This document shows positions 33,132-41,880 of a stretch of 64,000 nucleotides of DNA, piece by piece. Within the stretch, counting starts at the first letter, position 1, and each line of letters begins with the position of its first letter. The stretch is from Aliidongia dinghuensis (GTDB lineage: Bacteria > Pseudomonadota > Alphaproteobacteria > ATCC43930 > CGMCC-115725): assembly GCF_014643535.1 (NCBI RefSeq), contig NZ_BMJQ01000010.1, forward strand, positions 124,001 through 188,000, in the 5' to 3' direction. The notes under the pieces were generated by a model. That model saw only the letters and a list, made by a program, of their open reading frames with translations, was not told the DNA's origin and made no database searches. A program made the position numbers and the translations under genes.

Positions 33132-34460
33132 ATGGCTGTTCGAATTCCGACGGACTTCCGGCGCGTGATTGTCGCCGCTTCGGTTGGAAACGTCATCGAA
33201 TGGTATGACTTCTATATCTTCGGAAGCCTGGCCGCGGTTCTGTCGGTCAAGTTCTTCGAAAAGAGCCATCCGGTAGCGGCCCTGCTGAGCACGATTGCGC
33301 TGTTCACCGCGGGATTCCTGATCCGTCCTTTGGGGGCATTCCTCTTCGGATGGATGGGTGACCGGATCGGCCGCAAATACACATTCCTCATTACGCTCAG
33401 CGGAATGGGACTGGGCACGGGGGCGATCGGGCTGATCCCGACCTACGAGTCGATCGGTCTGACCGCTGCGTTCGTTCTCTTCGGGTTGCGGATGATCCAG
33501 GGCCTGTGCCTTGGCGGCGAGTATGGCGGCGCGATAACCTACGTCGCCGAGCATGTCCCGGACGAACGCCGCGGCTACTACACCGGCTGGCTGCAGACCT
33601 CTCCGACCATCGGGATCGTGGTGTCGTTGGCCGTGATCATCGTGACACGCACCTATTTCGGCAATCAGGCCTTCGAGCAAGGGGGATGGCGCGTGCCGTT
33701 CCTGATTTCCTTCCTGCTGGTAGCCATCGCAATCTACATCCGGTTCCGGCTCCAGGAGACGCCGATCTTCCAGGAGATCAAGGCCAAGGGACAGATGACC
33801 AAGAACCCCTGGAAGGAGGCCTTCCTCAGCGCCAACATCAAATACGTCGGGATTGCCAGCATTGTCGTGATCGGAGAGGGCGTGGTCTGGTACAGCGGCC
33901 AGTTCTGGGCGTTGTACTTTCTGCAGCAGGTTTCCAAGGTGGACCCGCTGACCTCCGCCTACATCGTCGGAGGCGCGCTGCTCATCGCGACGCCCACCCT
34001 GATCCTGTTCGGCTGGCTGTCCGACATCATCGGCCGGAAACCCGTGATCCTGGCAGGCTTCGTGCTCGCGGCGGTTACCTATTATCCGCTGTATTCCTGG
34101 CTCGGAGCGGTGACGCAGCCGGGCAATATCAACTACGCGATCGCGGTCTTCATCGTCGCGATCCTCGTGTCCTATGTCGGGATGGTGTATGGGCCGATCG
34201 GGGCATTCCTGGCAGAATATTTCCCCGGCACGATCCGCTACACCTCGGTGTCGGTGCCGTATCACATCGGCAATGGCTGGGGTGGCGGCTTGGTGCCGTT
34301 TATCACCACGGCAGCATTCCAGGCGACGGGCAGCCTCGGCAATGCGCTGATCTACCCGATTGCGGTTCCTGCGGTGTGCTTCGTACTCTGCCTCTTCCTA
34401 ATGCCGGAGACCCGTAAAATCAGCATTTGGGAGCCGATGGCGACTAAGGCTGCATCCTAG
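33132..34460 (+). CDS. MFS metabolite:proton symporter (ProP/ShiA/KgtP-like)
   Basis: 442 aa with about 12 transmembrane helices. The N-terminal GNVIEWYDFYIFG is the hallmark of the metabolite:H+ symporter family. It is followed by GWMGDRIGRKYTFLI (loop 2-3 signature), GLRMIQGLCLGGEYGGA, and GWLSDIIGRKPVIL in the second half. Substrates in this family are organic acids, sugar-like acids or compatible solutes; none can be chosen here, although nearby benzoate genes make an aromatic or organic acid plausible. A GGGAGGA precedes the ATG. It is followed by a hairpin and then a universal stress gene. Confidence 0.9.
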   Translation: MAVRIPTDFRRVIVAASVGNVIEWYDFYIFGSLAAVLSVKFFEKSHPVAALLSTIALFTAGFLIRPLGAFLFGWMGDRIGRKYTFLITLSGMGLGTGAIGLIPTYESIGLTAAFVLFGLRMIQGLCLGGEYGGAITYVAEHVPDERRGYYTGWLQTSPTIGIVVSLAVIIVTRTYFGNQAFEQGGWRVPFLISFLLVAIAIYIRFRLQETPIFQEIKAKGQMTKNPWKEAFLSANIKYVGIASIVVIGEGVVWYSGQFWALYFLQQVSKVDPLTSAYIVGGALLIATPTLILFGWLSDIIGRKPVILAGFVLAAVTYYPLYSWLGAVTQPGNINYAIAVFIVAILVSYVGMVYGPIGAFLAEYFPGTIRYTSVSVPYHIGNGWGGGLVPFITTAAFQATGSLGNALIYPIAVPAVCFVLCLFLMPETRKISIWEPMATKAAS

Positions 34461-34472
34461 AGCGCGTTTCAC

Positions 34473-34507
34473 GGAATGAGTGGAACGCCAAGCGATCCCC
34501 TCATTCC
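34473..34507 (+). terminator. Hairpin after the MFS gene
   Basis: GGAATGAG (34473-34480) pairs with CTCATTCC (34500-34507) around a 19-base loop, 13 bases after the stop. No T-run follows; it may terminate weakly or protect the 3' end. Confidence 0.35.
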
Positions 34508-34644
34508 GATCCAGCTCTAGCAGAGGTTGCCCATATGCGGCGGCGCTTGGCGCCGTCGCTGGCTTGCTTGAAGCCCGGGGGCCGGTGCTCCACCTCCAAT
34601 GGTTTCGTGCGCCGTCGGCGCAGCTGCCCAATGAGGAGGGGAGA

Positions 34645-35082
34645 ATGTACAAGAATATCCTCATCCCGACTGATGGTTCAGAGCTTTCTGGGAAGGCAGT
34701 CGACGGCGGCATTGCGCTGGCCAAGGCGATCGGCGCAGACGTGACGGCGCTGACCGTCTCGCCCCCATTTCATGTTCTCACGATCGACAGGGAGATGATC
34801 GAGAGCACGCCAGCCGCGTATAAGACGCGCATGCACGAACATGCATCGAAGATCCTCGATGCCGTGGCAAGCGCGGCCGCAGCGGCGGGGATCCCGTGCG
34901 ACGCGATCCATGTCGAGCACAGGCATCCCTACGAGGCAATCATCGATACCGCCAACTCGAGAGGCTGCGACCTCATCGTCATGGCTTCCCACGGACGCCA
35001 TGGCGTCTCGGCACTCGTTCTCGGCAGCGAGACGGTCAAGGTGCTGACACACTCCCAGATACCCGTTCTCGTCCATCGCTGA
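34645..35082 (+). CDS. Universal stress protein (UspA family)
   Basis: 145 aa from ATG 34645, which follows GAGGAGGGGA and gives the canonical N-terminus MYKNILIPTDGSELS. An in-frame extension to 34480 lacks similarity. The C-terminal ATP-binding motif G-x2-G-x9-G-S is seen in SHGRHGVSALVLGSETV. Usp proteins are small cytosolic ATP-binding proteins linked to stress survival. It lies downstream of the MFS gene on the same strand. Confidence 0.92.
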   Translation: MYKNILIPTDGSELSGKAVDGGIALAKAIGADVTALTVSPPFHVLTIDREMIESTPAAYKTRMHEHASKILDAVASAAAAAGIPCDAIHVEHRHPYEAIIDTANSRGCDLIVMASHGRHGVSALVLGSETVKVLTHSQIPVLVHR

Positions 35083-35357
35083 GCAAGAACGGGGTGAAGC
35101 TTGCCGGCATCCAGCAGACGGTCGCCGCATCCCGCCCCGCGGCGCAGATCGGCCTCACCGTCGCCGCGGCCCCGTGAAAGAGGGAGCAAGACCCCTTCGC
35201 GACCAGAATCGGACGGGACGAGGGCATCATCAAATACCGAGGTTGGTTTCAAAAATGTGCCTATAGCGCCGGTATCTCCCGCTCCCCATGTGATGGACCG
35301 CCGAGGCGTCCGGGCGTCCGATGCCTCGGCCGGATTTGACGAGCGGGGAGAGAGCCC

Positions 35358-36386
35358 ATGACACAGACACCCGAGTTCGGGCTCGACACGTTCGGCGACG
35401 TCACCGCGGGCCCCGGTGGGCTGCTGCCGCAGGCGGAGGTCATCCGCAACGTCGTCGAGGAAGCGGTCCTGGCCGACGAGCTCGGCATCGATTTCTTCGG
35501 CGTCGGCGAGCATCACCGGGCCGATTTCGCCGTTTCCGCCCCGGAGGTCGTGCTAGCCGCGATCGCCGGCCAGACGCAGCGGATCAGGCTCGGTTCGGCC
35601 GTGACGGTGCTGAGCTCCGACGACCCGATCCGCGTGTTCCAGCGCTTCTCGACCGTGGATGCGCTGTCGAACGGCCGGGCCGAGGTCATCTTGGGCCGCG
35701 GCTCCTTCACCGAATCCTTCCCGCTGTTCGGCTATGACCTTGAGGATTACGAGGCGCTGTTCGAGGAAAAGGTCGATCTCTTCGCGGCGCTGCTGCCGCA
35801 GGAACCGGTCAACTGGCGCGGCCAGACGCGCCCGCCGCTCACGGACCAGCGGGTCTATCCGCCGGTCGAGGGCGGGCGGCTCAAGGCCTGGATCGGCGTC
35901 GGCGGCAGCCCCCAGTCCGTGGTGCGCGCCGCGCGCTACGACCTGCCGCTGATGCTCGCCATCATCGGCGGCGCGCCTGGGCGGTTCCGGCCTTTCGTCG
36001 ATCTCTATCACCGCGCCTTCGCCGAGTTCGGCCGCCCGGTGCGGCCGATCGGCGTCCATTCGCCGGGCTATGTCGCCGACAGCGACGAGGCCGCACGCGA
36101 AGAGCTCTGGCCCGATTTCAAGCGCATGCGCGACCGGATCGGCGCCGAGCGCGGCTGGCCGCCGATGCAGCGTGCCGAGTTCGACCGCGAAGCCGATCTG
36201 GGCTCGCTCTATGTGGGCTCGCCGGAGACGGTCGCGCGCAAGATCGCCGCGACGGTGAAGACGCTCGGCCTGTCGCGCTTCAACCTCAAATACAGCGCCG
36301 GCCCGCTCGCCCACGACAAGCTCGTCCGCAGCATCGAGCTCTACGGCCGACGGGTCATCCCGCTCGTTCGCGACATGCTGGCATAA
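35358..36386 (+). CDS. LLM-class flavin-dependent oxidoreductase
   Basis: 342 aa. LGIDFFGVGEHHRADF, TQRIRLGSAVTVLSSDDP and RVFQRFSTVDALSNGRAEVILGRGS (quoted in parts) are typical of the group-1 luciferase-like monooxygenases/reductases. It probably uses reduced FMN or F420-like cofactors; the substrate is unknown. GGGGAGAG precedes the ATG. It is convergent with the substrate-binding protein gene, with only 6 bases between the stops. The 275 bases upstream contain no recognisable gene. Confidence 0.88.
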   Translation: MTQTPEFGLDTFGDVTAGPGGLLPQAEVIRNVVEEAVLADELGIDFFGVGEHHRADFAVSAPEVVLAAIAGQTQRIRLGSAVTVLSSDDPIRVFQRFSTVDALSNGRAEVILGRGSFTESFPLFGYDLEDYEALFEEKVDLFAALLPQEPVNWRGQTRPPLTDQRVYPPVEGGRLKAWIGVGGSPQSVVRAARYDLPLMLAIIGGAPGRFRPFVDLYHRAFAEFGRPVRPIGVHSPGYVADSDEAAREELWPDFKRMRDRIGAERGWPPMQRAEFDREADLGSLYVGSPETVARKIAATVKTLGLSRFNLKYSAGPLAHDKLVRSIELYGRRVIPLVRDMLA

Positions 36387-36392
36387 CGCCCG

Positions 36393-37592
36393 CTATTTCT
36401 GGGCCAGCGGGCAGCCGCCGTCGGCGAGTGGGCGGAACGCCTTGTCGGCCGGGATGTCGCGCACGGTCTTGTAATAGTCCCAGGGATACTTGCTCTCGGC
36501 CGGGGTCTTCACCTCGTAGAGCGTCAAGTCGTAGAGCACGCGCCCGTCGACGCGGATCGAGCCCTTGCGGCCGAAATAATCGACCGGCATCTCGTGCATC
36601 TTTCGGCTGACGACCGTGCCGTCCTTGCTGCCGGCGGCCTGGATCGCCTTCAGGTAGTGCATGACCGAGGCGTAGGTCGCCGCCTGCTCCTTCGTCGGCA
36701 TGCGGCCGATCTCTTTGTAGAAGCGCTTGGAGAAGGCGCGTGCCTGGTCGTTCTGGTCCCAGTAGAAACCTTCGGTGTTGTAGAGATGCTGGGCCGCCTG
36801 CAGCCCCATGCTGTTAATATCGGTGATGAAGACGAGGAAGCCCGCGAGTTTCTGCCCGCCCTGGGTGATGCCGAACTCGGACGCCTGCTTAACCTCGGCG
36901 ATCGTGTTGGCACCGACAGAGGCGAGGCCGATGACGTTGGCGCCCGAGCCTTGCGCCTGCAGCAGGAAAGAGGAGAAGTCGCGCGTGTCGAGCGGATGGC
37001 GCACGCTGCCGATGACCGTGCCGCCGGCCTTGGTGATGAACGTGGTCGCATCGCGCTGGATCGCATCGCCGAGCGCATAGTCGGCGGTCAGGAAGAACCA
37101 TTTCTTGCCGCCGGCCGTCACGGCCGCCTGGCCGGTCGCCGACGCCAGCGAATAGGTGTCGTCCGACCATTGGGTCGTATAGAGATTGCACGACTTGCTG
37201 GTGATGTCCGAGGTCGCGGCACCGCCGATGAGCACGACCTTCTTATCGGCGGCGGCGATCTGCTCGACCGCGAGCCCGGCGCTCGAATAAGGCAGGTCGG
37301 CGATGGCGTCGACATTCTCCGACTCGAACCAGCGATGGGCGATCTGCACCGCATTGTCGGGTTTGGTCAGGAAGTCGGCCGAGACGAACTCGATCGGCAT
37401 GCCGGCCGCCTTTCCGCCGAAATCCTCGGCCGCGAGCTTGGCCGCAAAAACGGCGCCGAGGCCGCCGGCGTCGGCCGCGACATTCGACTGGTCGCCCAGC
37501 ACGCCGATCTTGATGCTGTCGGCCTTGGCCGATCCCGCGGCCAGACCCAGCGCCGCAGCGAGCGCGAGCGCCCGCAATCCCAACGTCCCCAT
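36393..37592 (-). CDS. ABC transporter substrate-binding protein (branched-chain amino acid/aromatic acid type)
   Basis: 399 aa. The ATG at 37592 is preferred because GGGAGGA lies six bases upstream; an ATG two codons earlier is directly on that site. A signal peptide ends near GSAKA, and the mature protein starts DSIKIGVLGDQSNVAAD, the periplasmic-binding protein type 1 fold (LivK-like). Similar proteins (HbaE-like) serve aromatic-acid ABC importers, and the position at the end of the benzoate unit points to uptake of an aromatic acid. Permease and ATPase genes are not adjacent. Confidence 0.82.
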   Translation of the reverse strand: MGTLGLRALALAAALGLAAGSAKADSIKIGVLGDQSNVAADAGGLGAVFAAKLAAEDFGGKAAGMPIEFVSADFLTKPDNAVQIAHRWFESENVDAIADLPYSSAGLAVEQIAAADKKVVLIGGAATSDITSKSCNLYTTQWSDDTYSLASATGQAAVTAGGKKWFFLTADYALGDAIQRDATTFITKAGGTVIGSVRHPLDTRDFSSFLLQAQGSGANVIGLASVGANTIAEVKQASEFGITQGGQKLAGFLVFITDINSMGLQAAQHLYNTEGFYWDQNDQARAFSKRFYKEIGRMPTKEQAATYASVMHYLKAIQAAGSKDGTVVSRKMHEMPVDYFGRKGSIRVDGRVLYDLTLYEVKTPAESKYPWDYYKTVRDIPADKAFRPLADGGCPLAQK

Positions 37593-37672
37593 GTCCATCC
37601 TCCCAAATGTGCTGATAGCCGATTGGCCAAGTCTCTTTTCCCCTCTCCGCCCTTTGGGCTGAGAGAAGATGA

Positions 37673-38464
37673 TCAGCCGGCGCGCAACAACGCCTCGATG
37701 AACGCAGCCGATCGATCTAGCACCGCTGCTGCCTGGTCGCGATGGGGCGAATGCCCGCAGTGCTCCAGCAGCACGATCTCAGTCGCCGGCGTCGCGGCCT
37801 GGATCGCGTCCAGCTGCGCGCGCGTGCCGTATTCGTCGTCGAGGCCCTGGATCGCGAGGATCGGGCAGCGGATCGCCGGCAGATAGGCCTCGATGTTCCA
37901 GAACTTGAAGCGCGGATCGAGCCAGATGTCGTTCCAGCCCCAGAAGGTCCGGTCGGGGTCCTGGTGATAGCGGCCGAGCTTCGCGCCGAGGTCGGTCGTC
38001 CGAAAGACCTCCTTGATGCCGGCAATACTGGTCACGGTCAGATCTTCGACGAAGACGTGCGGCGCCTCGAGGATCAGGCCGGCCACAGCGTCGGGGTGCC
38101 GGCCGGCGTAGATCAGCGCGATCGAACCGCCGTCGCTGTGCCCGAACAGCACCGGCCGGGTGATAGCGAAGTGGTTGAGCACGGCCGGCAGCACGACTTC
38201 GCCCTCGTGGTGCATGTATTCGACCGGTCGCTTTTCCTCGAGCAGGCTCGAAGCGCCGTAGCCGTAGCGGGAATAGGCCAGGACGCCGCAGCCGGTCGCA
38301 CGGGCGAGGCGCTCAGGGAAATCCTTCCAGAGTGCGACCGAGCCCACGCCCTCGTGCAGCATGACGATGGTCGACGCATCAGGCCGGGCGGGCGCCAGCC
38401 ACGCCGTCTCCAGCCGCCGGCCGTCGATCTCGACGAAATCCCGCTCGATCGTGGTCACCGTCAC
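37673..38464 (-). CDS. Alpha/beta hydrolase of the benzoate unit
   Basis: 263 aa. The nucleophile elbow GHSDGGS (Ser in G-x-S-x-G) follows PVLFGH, the oxyanion region is MLHEGVGS, the acid is in LDDEYG, and the catalytic His is in EHCGHSPHRDQ. It starts at a GTG that overlaps the stop of the ligase gene (GTGA), so the two are translationally coupled. In box clusters such a hydrolase may cleave a CoA thioester or lactone to rescue CoA or help turn over intermediates; the substrate is not demonstrated. Confidence 0.82.
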   Translation of the reverse strand: MTVTTIERDFVEIDGRRLETAWLAPARPDASTIVMLHEGVGSVALWKDFPERLARATGCGVLAYSRYGYGASSLLEEKRPVEYMHHEGEVVLPAVLNHFAITRPVLFGHSDGGSIALIYAGRHPDAVAGLILEAPHVFVEDLTVTSIAGIKEVFRTTDLGAKLGRYHQDPDRTFWGWNDIWLDPRFKFWNIEAYLPAIRCPILAIQGLDDEYGTRAQLDAIQAATPATEIVLLEHCGHSPHRDQAAAVLDRSAAFIEALLRAG

Positions 38465-40086
38465 TTCTCGGCATCTCCTCGAGGATGGGCGGCTTCACGA
38501 CTGCGCAGCACGTGGCGCTGGATCTTGCCGGTCGCCGTCTTGGGCAGGTCGTCGACGAACTCGATCCAGCGCGGATAATTGTGGGGGGCGAGCCGGCTTT
38601 TCACGTGGTCTTGCAAGGCCACAATCAAGGCCGCATCGGCCGAGGTGCCGGGCTTCAGCACGACAAACGCCTTGGGCTTGACGAGCCCCGCCGCATCCGC
38701 GACGCCGATGACGGCTGCCTCCTGCACGGCCGGATGGCCGATCAGCGCCGATTCGACCTCCATCGGCGAGACCCAGATGCCGCTGACCTTGAGCATGTCG
38801 TCGGCCCGGCCGCAATGGATATAGTCTCCAGCCTCGTCCTGGCGGAACTTGTCGCCGGTCTTGACCCATTCGCCGAGGAAGGTCGCGTGGGTCTTCTCCG
38901 GATTGTTCCAATAATGCGCCGCGGCAGTCGGGCCGCTCACTTCCATCTCGCCGATCTCACCGGTCGCCACCTCGCGTCGCGTCTCGTCGACCAGCCGCAC
39001 CCGGTAACCGGGCACCGGTCGTCCGGTCACACCGTAGCGCACGGCCCCAGGCCGATTCGACACGAAAATATGCAGCATCTCGGTCGAGCCGATGCCGTCG
39101 ACGATCTCGACGCCAGTCAGCTCGGTCCAGGCGCGCCCGACCTCGGCCGGCAACGCCTCACCGGCCGAGGTGCAGAGCCGGAGCGCGTGCTCGCCCCTAC
39201 CCGGCAAGGCCGGGCTCGCGACCAGGGCGGCATAGAGCGTCGGCACGCCGCAGAACAGCGTCGGCCGGGCGCGGCGCAGCACGTCCGCCACCATGTCGGG
39301 GGTCGGCCGGCCACTCACCAGCACCGCGCTGGCGCCGACCGCCATGGGAAAGGTCAGCGCATTGCCGAGCCCATAGGCGAAGAACAGCTTCGCCGCCGAA
39401 TAGACGAGATCCCCCTCGCCGATCTCGAGCACGCCCTGGCCGAACAGCCGGGCGGTCTCGATCAGGCTGGACTGGCGATGCACCGTGCCCTTGGGCCGGC
39501 CGGTCGAGCCCGAGGAATAGAGCCAGAAGCACACGTCGTCGGGCCGGGTCTGGGCCGCCAACGCGGTCTTGTCAGCCTCGGCCATGAGCGGCGCCAGCAG
39601 CGGCCGGCCTTGGCCCTCGGCACCCGAGACGACGACGAGCCCATCCCACTTGGCGATGTCGGCCGCTTCGACGAGCTTCGGCAGTAGCGCCTCGCTCACG
39701 ACGAGCGCGCGGGCGCCGCTGTCGGCCAGCATATGGGCGAAATCGGCCGGCTGCAGCAGCGTGTTGGCCGGGATCGGCACGACGCCGGCCTTGATGGCGC
39801 CCAGGAAACAAGTCGGGAAATCGATCGTGTCGAGGAGGGCGAGGACGAGGCGCTCGCCCGGCGCCACCCCGAGCGTGTGCAGGACATTGACGAAGCGGTC
39901 GGCTCGCTCGGCGAGATCGCCGTAGCTGTAGCTGCCAGCCTCATCGATGAAGACGGTCTTGGCCGCCCGGCCGGCCGCGAGGTTCCGGTCGATGAGGTCG
40001 ACCGCAGCATTGTAGAAGCCTGCGGGCGACGTTCCCGCCCCCTTGCGCCCGTTTCCGTCGCGCCCCGGCGCTGCGGCCAGACTCAT
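38461..40086 (-). CDS. Benzoate-CoA ligase
   Basis: 541 aa, the typical size of benzoate-CoA ligase. The AMP-binding motif is YSSGSTGRPKGTVHRQ, followed by GVPTLYAAL, GIGSTEMLHIF and the hinge/C-domain VSPMEVESALIGHPAVQE. The catalytic Lys is in LPKTATGKIQRH. TEMLHIFVSNRPG is characteristic of benzoate/hydroxybenzoate-CoA ligases. It activates benzoate to benzoyl-CoA, the substrate of BoxB and the effector of BoxR. It lies in an operon flavodoxin-ligase-hydrolase-binding protein reading away from boxR. Confidence 0.92.
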   Translation of the reverse strand: MSLAAAPGRDGNGRKGAGTSPAGFYNAAVDLIDRNLAAGRAAKTVFIDEAGSYSYGDLAERADRFVNVLHTLGVAPGERLVLALLDTIDFPTCFLGAIKAGVVPIPANTLLQPADFAHMLADSGARALVVSEALLPKLVEAADIAKWDGLVVVSGAEGQGRPLLAPLMAEADKTALAAQTRPDDVCFWLYSSGSTGRPKGTVHRQSSLIETARLFGQGVLEIGEGDLVYSAAKLFFAYGLGNALTFPMAVGASAVLVSGRPTPDMVADVLRRARPTLFCGVPTLYAALVASPALPGRGEHALRLCTSAGEALPAEVGRAWTELTGVEIVDGIGSTEMLHIFVSNRPGAVRYGVTGRPVPGYRVRLVDETRREVATGEIGEMEVSGPTAAAHYWNNPEKTHATFLGEWVKTGDKFRQDEAGDYIHCGRADDMLKVSGIWVSPMEVESALIGHPAVQEAAVIGVADAAGLVKPKAFVVLKPGTSADAALIVALQDHVKSRLAPHNYPRWIEFVDDLPKTATGKIQRHVLRSREAAHPRGDAEK

Positions 40087-40179
40087 CGGCGTTCTCCCTC
40101 CCTGTGCTTTTCGCTCGGCAGTCGGCCGCTTCTTGGCGGCGGCCCTGTCTCGTCTTGTTTTGCCTTCTTGGGTGCCGGC

Positions 40180-40656
40180 TCAGGTCATGACGGGCGCCGG
40201 CGCCAGATGCTCGTCGACCCAGCCCACCACCCAATCGGCGGCGATCTCTTCCGGCATCGTGCCGGCGCTGGCGTCATGCAGCAGCGGCTCACCGATCCGC
40301 CGGGCGCCGAGCTCGGCCAAGAGGCGCGCAAATTTCCGCCCGCCCTCGCAATAGGTCGTCTTATAGGTCCGGTCGCCGAGCGCCACGATGCCGAACGAGA
40401 CACCGGAGAGATCGGGCCGCGCCACCTCGAGCGCAGCAAAGAACGCCTGCGCATTGTCGGGCACGTCGCCGTTGCCGTAGGTCGAGGTGACGATCAGGAA
40501 GGCGCCGCCGCGCTCGAACACATCGATGCCGAGCCCGTCCATCGCCTGGGTGTGCGCCGCATGCCCGGCGCCTTCGAGCGCTGCCTGCACCTCCTCGGCG
40601 ACGAGCTCCGCCGTGCCGGTCATCGTGCCGACCAGGATGGTGATGTCGACCGTCAT
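40180..40656 (-). CDS. Flavodoxin-like FMN protein
   Basis: 158 aa from ATG 40656 (GGAGGAG just upstream; the open frame continues for 30 unlike residues). The FMN phosphate loop is VGTMTGTAELVA and the second FMN loop is STYGNGDVPDNA; GIVALGDRTYKTTYCEGG is the third. It is a one-electron carrier. It heads the minus-strand benzoate operon, divergent from boxR. No BoxA reductase is encoded in this cluster, so this flavodoxin is a candidate electron donor for BoxB together with the NADPH reductase at 44971. Confidence 0.88.
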   Translation of the reverse strand: MTVDITILVGTMTGTAELVAEEVQAALEGAGHAAHTQAMDGLGIDVFERGGAFLIVTSTYGNGDVPDNAQAFFAALEVARPDLSGVSFGIVALGDRTYKTTYCEGGRKFARLLAELGARRIGEPLLHDASAGTMPEEIAADWVVGWVDEHLAPAPVMT

Positions 40657-40767
40657 CGGCTCCTCCGCTACAGTCGCCCCATAATCTGCTGGATCGCGAC
40701 TTTGTCGACGCACTATAATACATGTTCGAGATCGGGCAAGCGTCATAGTTCAGGTCGAGACATTTCC

Positions 40768-41658
40768 ATGGCCACACCAGCCCCCCGCCCCGTCTATCGC
40801 CCGGCCGAGCGGACGTCGGATGAGGAATTCCTGAAGCGCCTGGGCGATCGGGTGCGCGAGGCGCGCGCGAAGCGCGGCATGACGCGCAAGATCCTGTCGC
40901 GCGATTCCGGCGTGTCGGAACGCTATCTGGCGCAGCTCGAGACCGGCCGCGGCAACATCTCGATCCTGCTGCTGCGCCAGTTGGCGGCGGCGCTCGACAT
41001 GCCGATCGAGACGCTGGTGCATGAGCAGTCGGAGCCGTCGGTCGACCTGGCCCATGCGCAGGAGCTGCTGCGCCGGCTGGCACCCGAGGATCTGGTCGCG
41101 GCCCGGCAGATGCTGCTCCAGCGGTTCGACACCGCAGCGGATGAGGCACGGCGCGGCCATATCGCGCTCATCGGCCTGCGCGGCGCCGGCAAATCGACGC
41201 TGGGTGCGGCACTCGCCGAGCGGCTCAAGGTTCCCTTCATCGAGCTCGACCGGGAAATCGAGCGAACGAGCGGCGTGTCGCTCGGCGTGATCTTCGACCT
41301 CTACGGCCAGGCCGGCTTCCGCCGGCTCGAACGGCAATGCCTGGCGGACGTCATCGCCCGCCATCCGCGCTTCGTGCTCGCGACCGGCGGCAGCCTGGTC
41401 TCGGAGCCGGCGACGTTCGAGCTGCTGTTGAGCCACTGCTTCACCGTGTGGCTCACCGCCTCGCCGGCCGAACACATGGGCCGGGTCATGGCCCAGGGCG
41501 ACATGCGGCCGATGGCGAGCAACCGCGAAGCCATGAGCGACCTGCAGCGCATCCTCGAGGTGCGTGGCCCGCTCTACGCCAAGGCCGACCGCCGCGTCGA
41601 CACCGCCGGCCGCACGATCGAAGACAGTCTCGAGCGGCTGGTCGAGGCGGTGGGGTAG
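40768..41658 (+). CDS. boxR: BoxR: benzoyl-CoA-responsive regulator (HTH + shikimate-kinase-like domain)
   Basis: 296 aa from ATG 40768. Residues about 27-85 form a Cro/C1-type helix-turn-helix (FLKRLGDRVREARAKRGM, SGVSERYLAQLETGRGN). The C-terminal domain resembles shikimate kinase, with a P-loop LRGAGKSTLG near residue 140, then FIELDREIERTSG and ATGGSLV. This architecture is specific to BoxR/BzdR, which repress benzoate genes until benzoyl-CoA binds the kinase-like domain. The open frame continues far upstream on the plus strand, but that is the shadow of the divergent genes. A REP doublet follows. Confidence 0.93.
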   Translation: MATPAPRPVYRPAERTSDEEFLKRLGDRVREARAKRGMTRKILSRDSGVSERYLAQLETGRGNISILLLRQLAAALDMPIETLVHEQSEPSVDLAHAQELLRRLAPEDLVAARQMLLQRFDTAADEARRGHIALIGLRGAGKSTLGAALAERLKVPFIELDREIERTSGVSLGVIFDLYGQAGFRRLERQCLADVIARHPRFVLATGGSLVSEPATFELLLSHCFTVWLTASPAEHMGRVMAQGDMRPMASNREAMSDLQRILEVRGPLYAKADRRVDTAGRTIEDSLERLVEAVG

Positions 41659-41667
41659 CCCCCTTTT

Positions 41668-41778
41668 CGTCATCCCCGCACAGGCGGGGATCCAGTCCTT
41701 TACGCGCGGTAGCGCGGAGAAAAGTCTTATCGCCGCCGACGCGGCTCTTGCTGGATCCCCGCCTGCGCGGGGATGACG
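41668..41778. repeat. REP-type inverted hairpin doublet
   Basis: Two 28-base segments, 41668-41695 and 41751-41778, are near-perfect inverted copies. Each folds as ATCCCCGC - 4-base loop - GCGGGGAT. They flank about 55 bases and lie between boxR and boxC, where they could terminate boxR transcription or stabilise mRNA ends. This kind of palindrome is common between genes of GC-rich alphaproteobacteria. Confidence 0.8.
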
Positions 41779-41826
41779 GTGAAGAAGCGGCCGCCACGCA
41801 AAATACCGCTTTCTCATCCCCAAACA

Positions 41827-41840
41827 TGCATTATGATGCA
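41827..41840 (+). promoter_or_regulatory. Candidate BoxR operator upstream of boxC
   Basis: TGCA-TTATGA-TGCA lies 41 bases before the boxC start, within the larger palindrome-like ATGCATTATGATGCAT. TGCA half-sites are reported for operators of the BzdR/BoxR family. The position fits a promoter-overlapping repressor site for boxCB. No such TGCA pair was seen in the flavodoxin-boxR intergenic region. Confidence 0.5.
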
Positions 41841-41880
41841 TGAAAACATCGGCACTGCCGAGCGGCTGGGAGGATGCGCC

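Noticed and set aside
39733..40767. Upstream extension of boxR to 39733
   Set aside because: The extension runs antisense to the ligase and flavodoxin genes and is low-complexity; BoxR similarity begins near ATG 40768.
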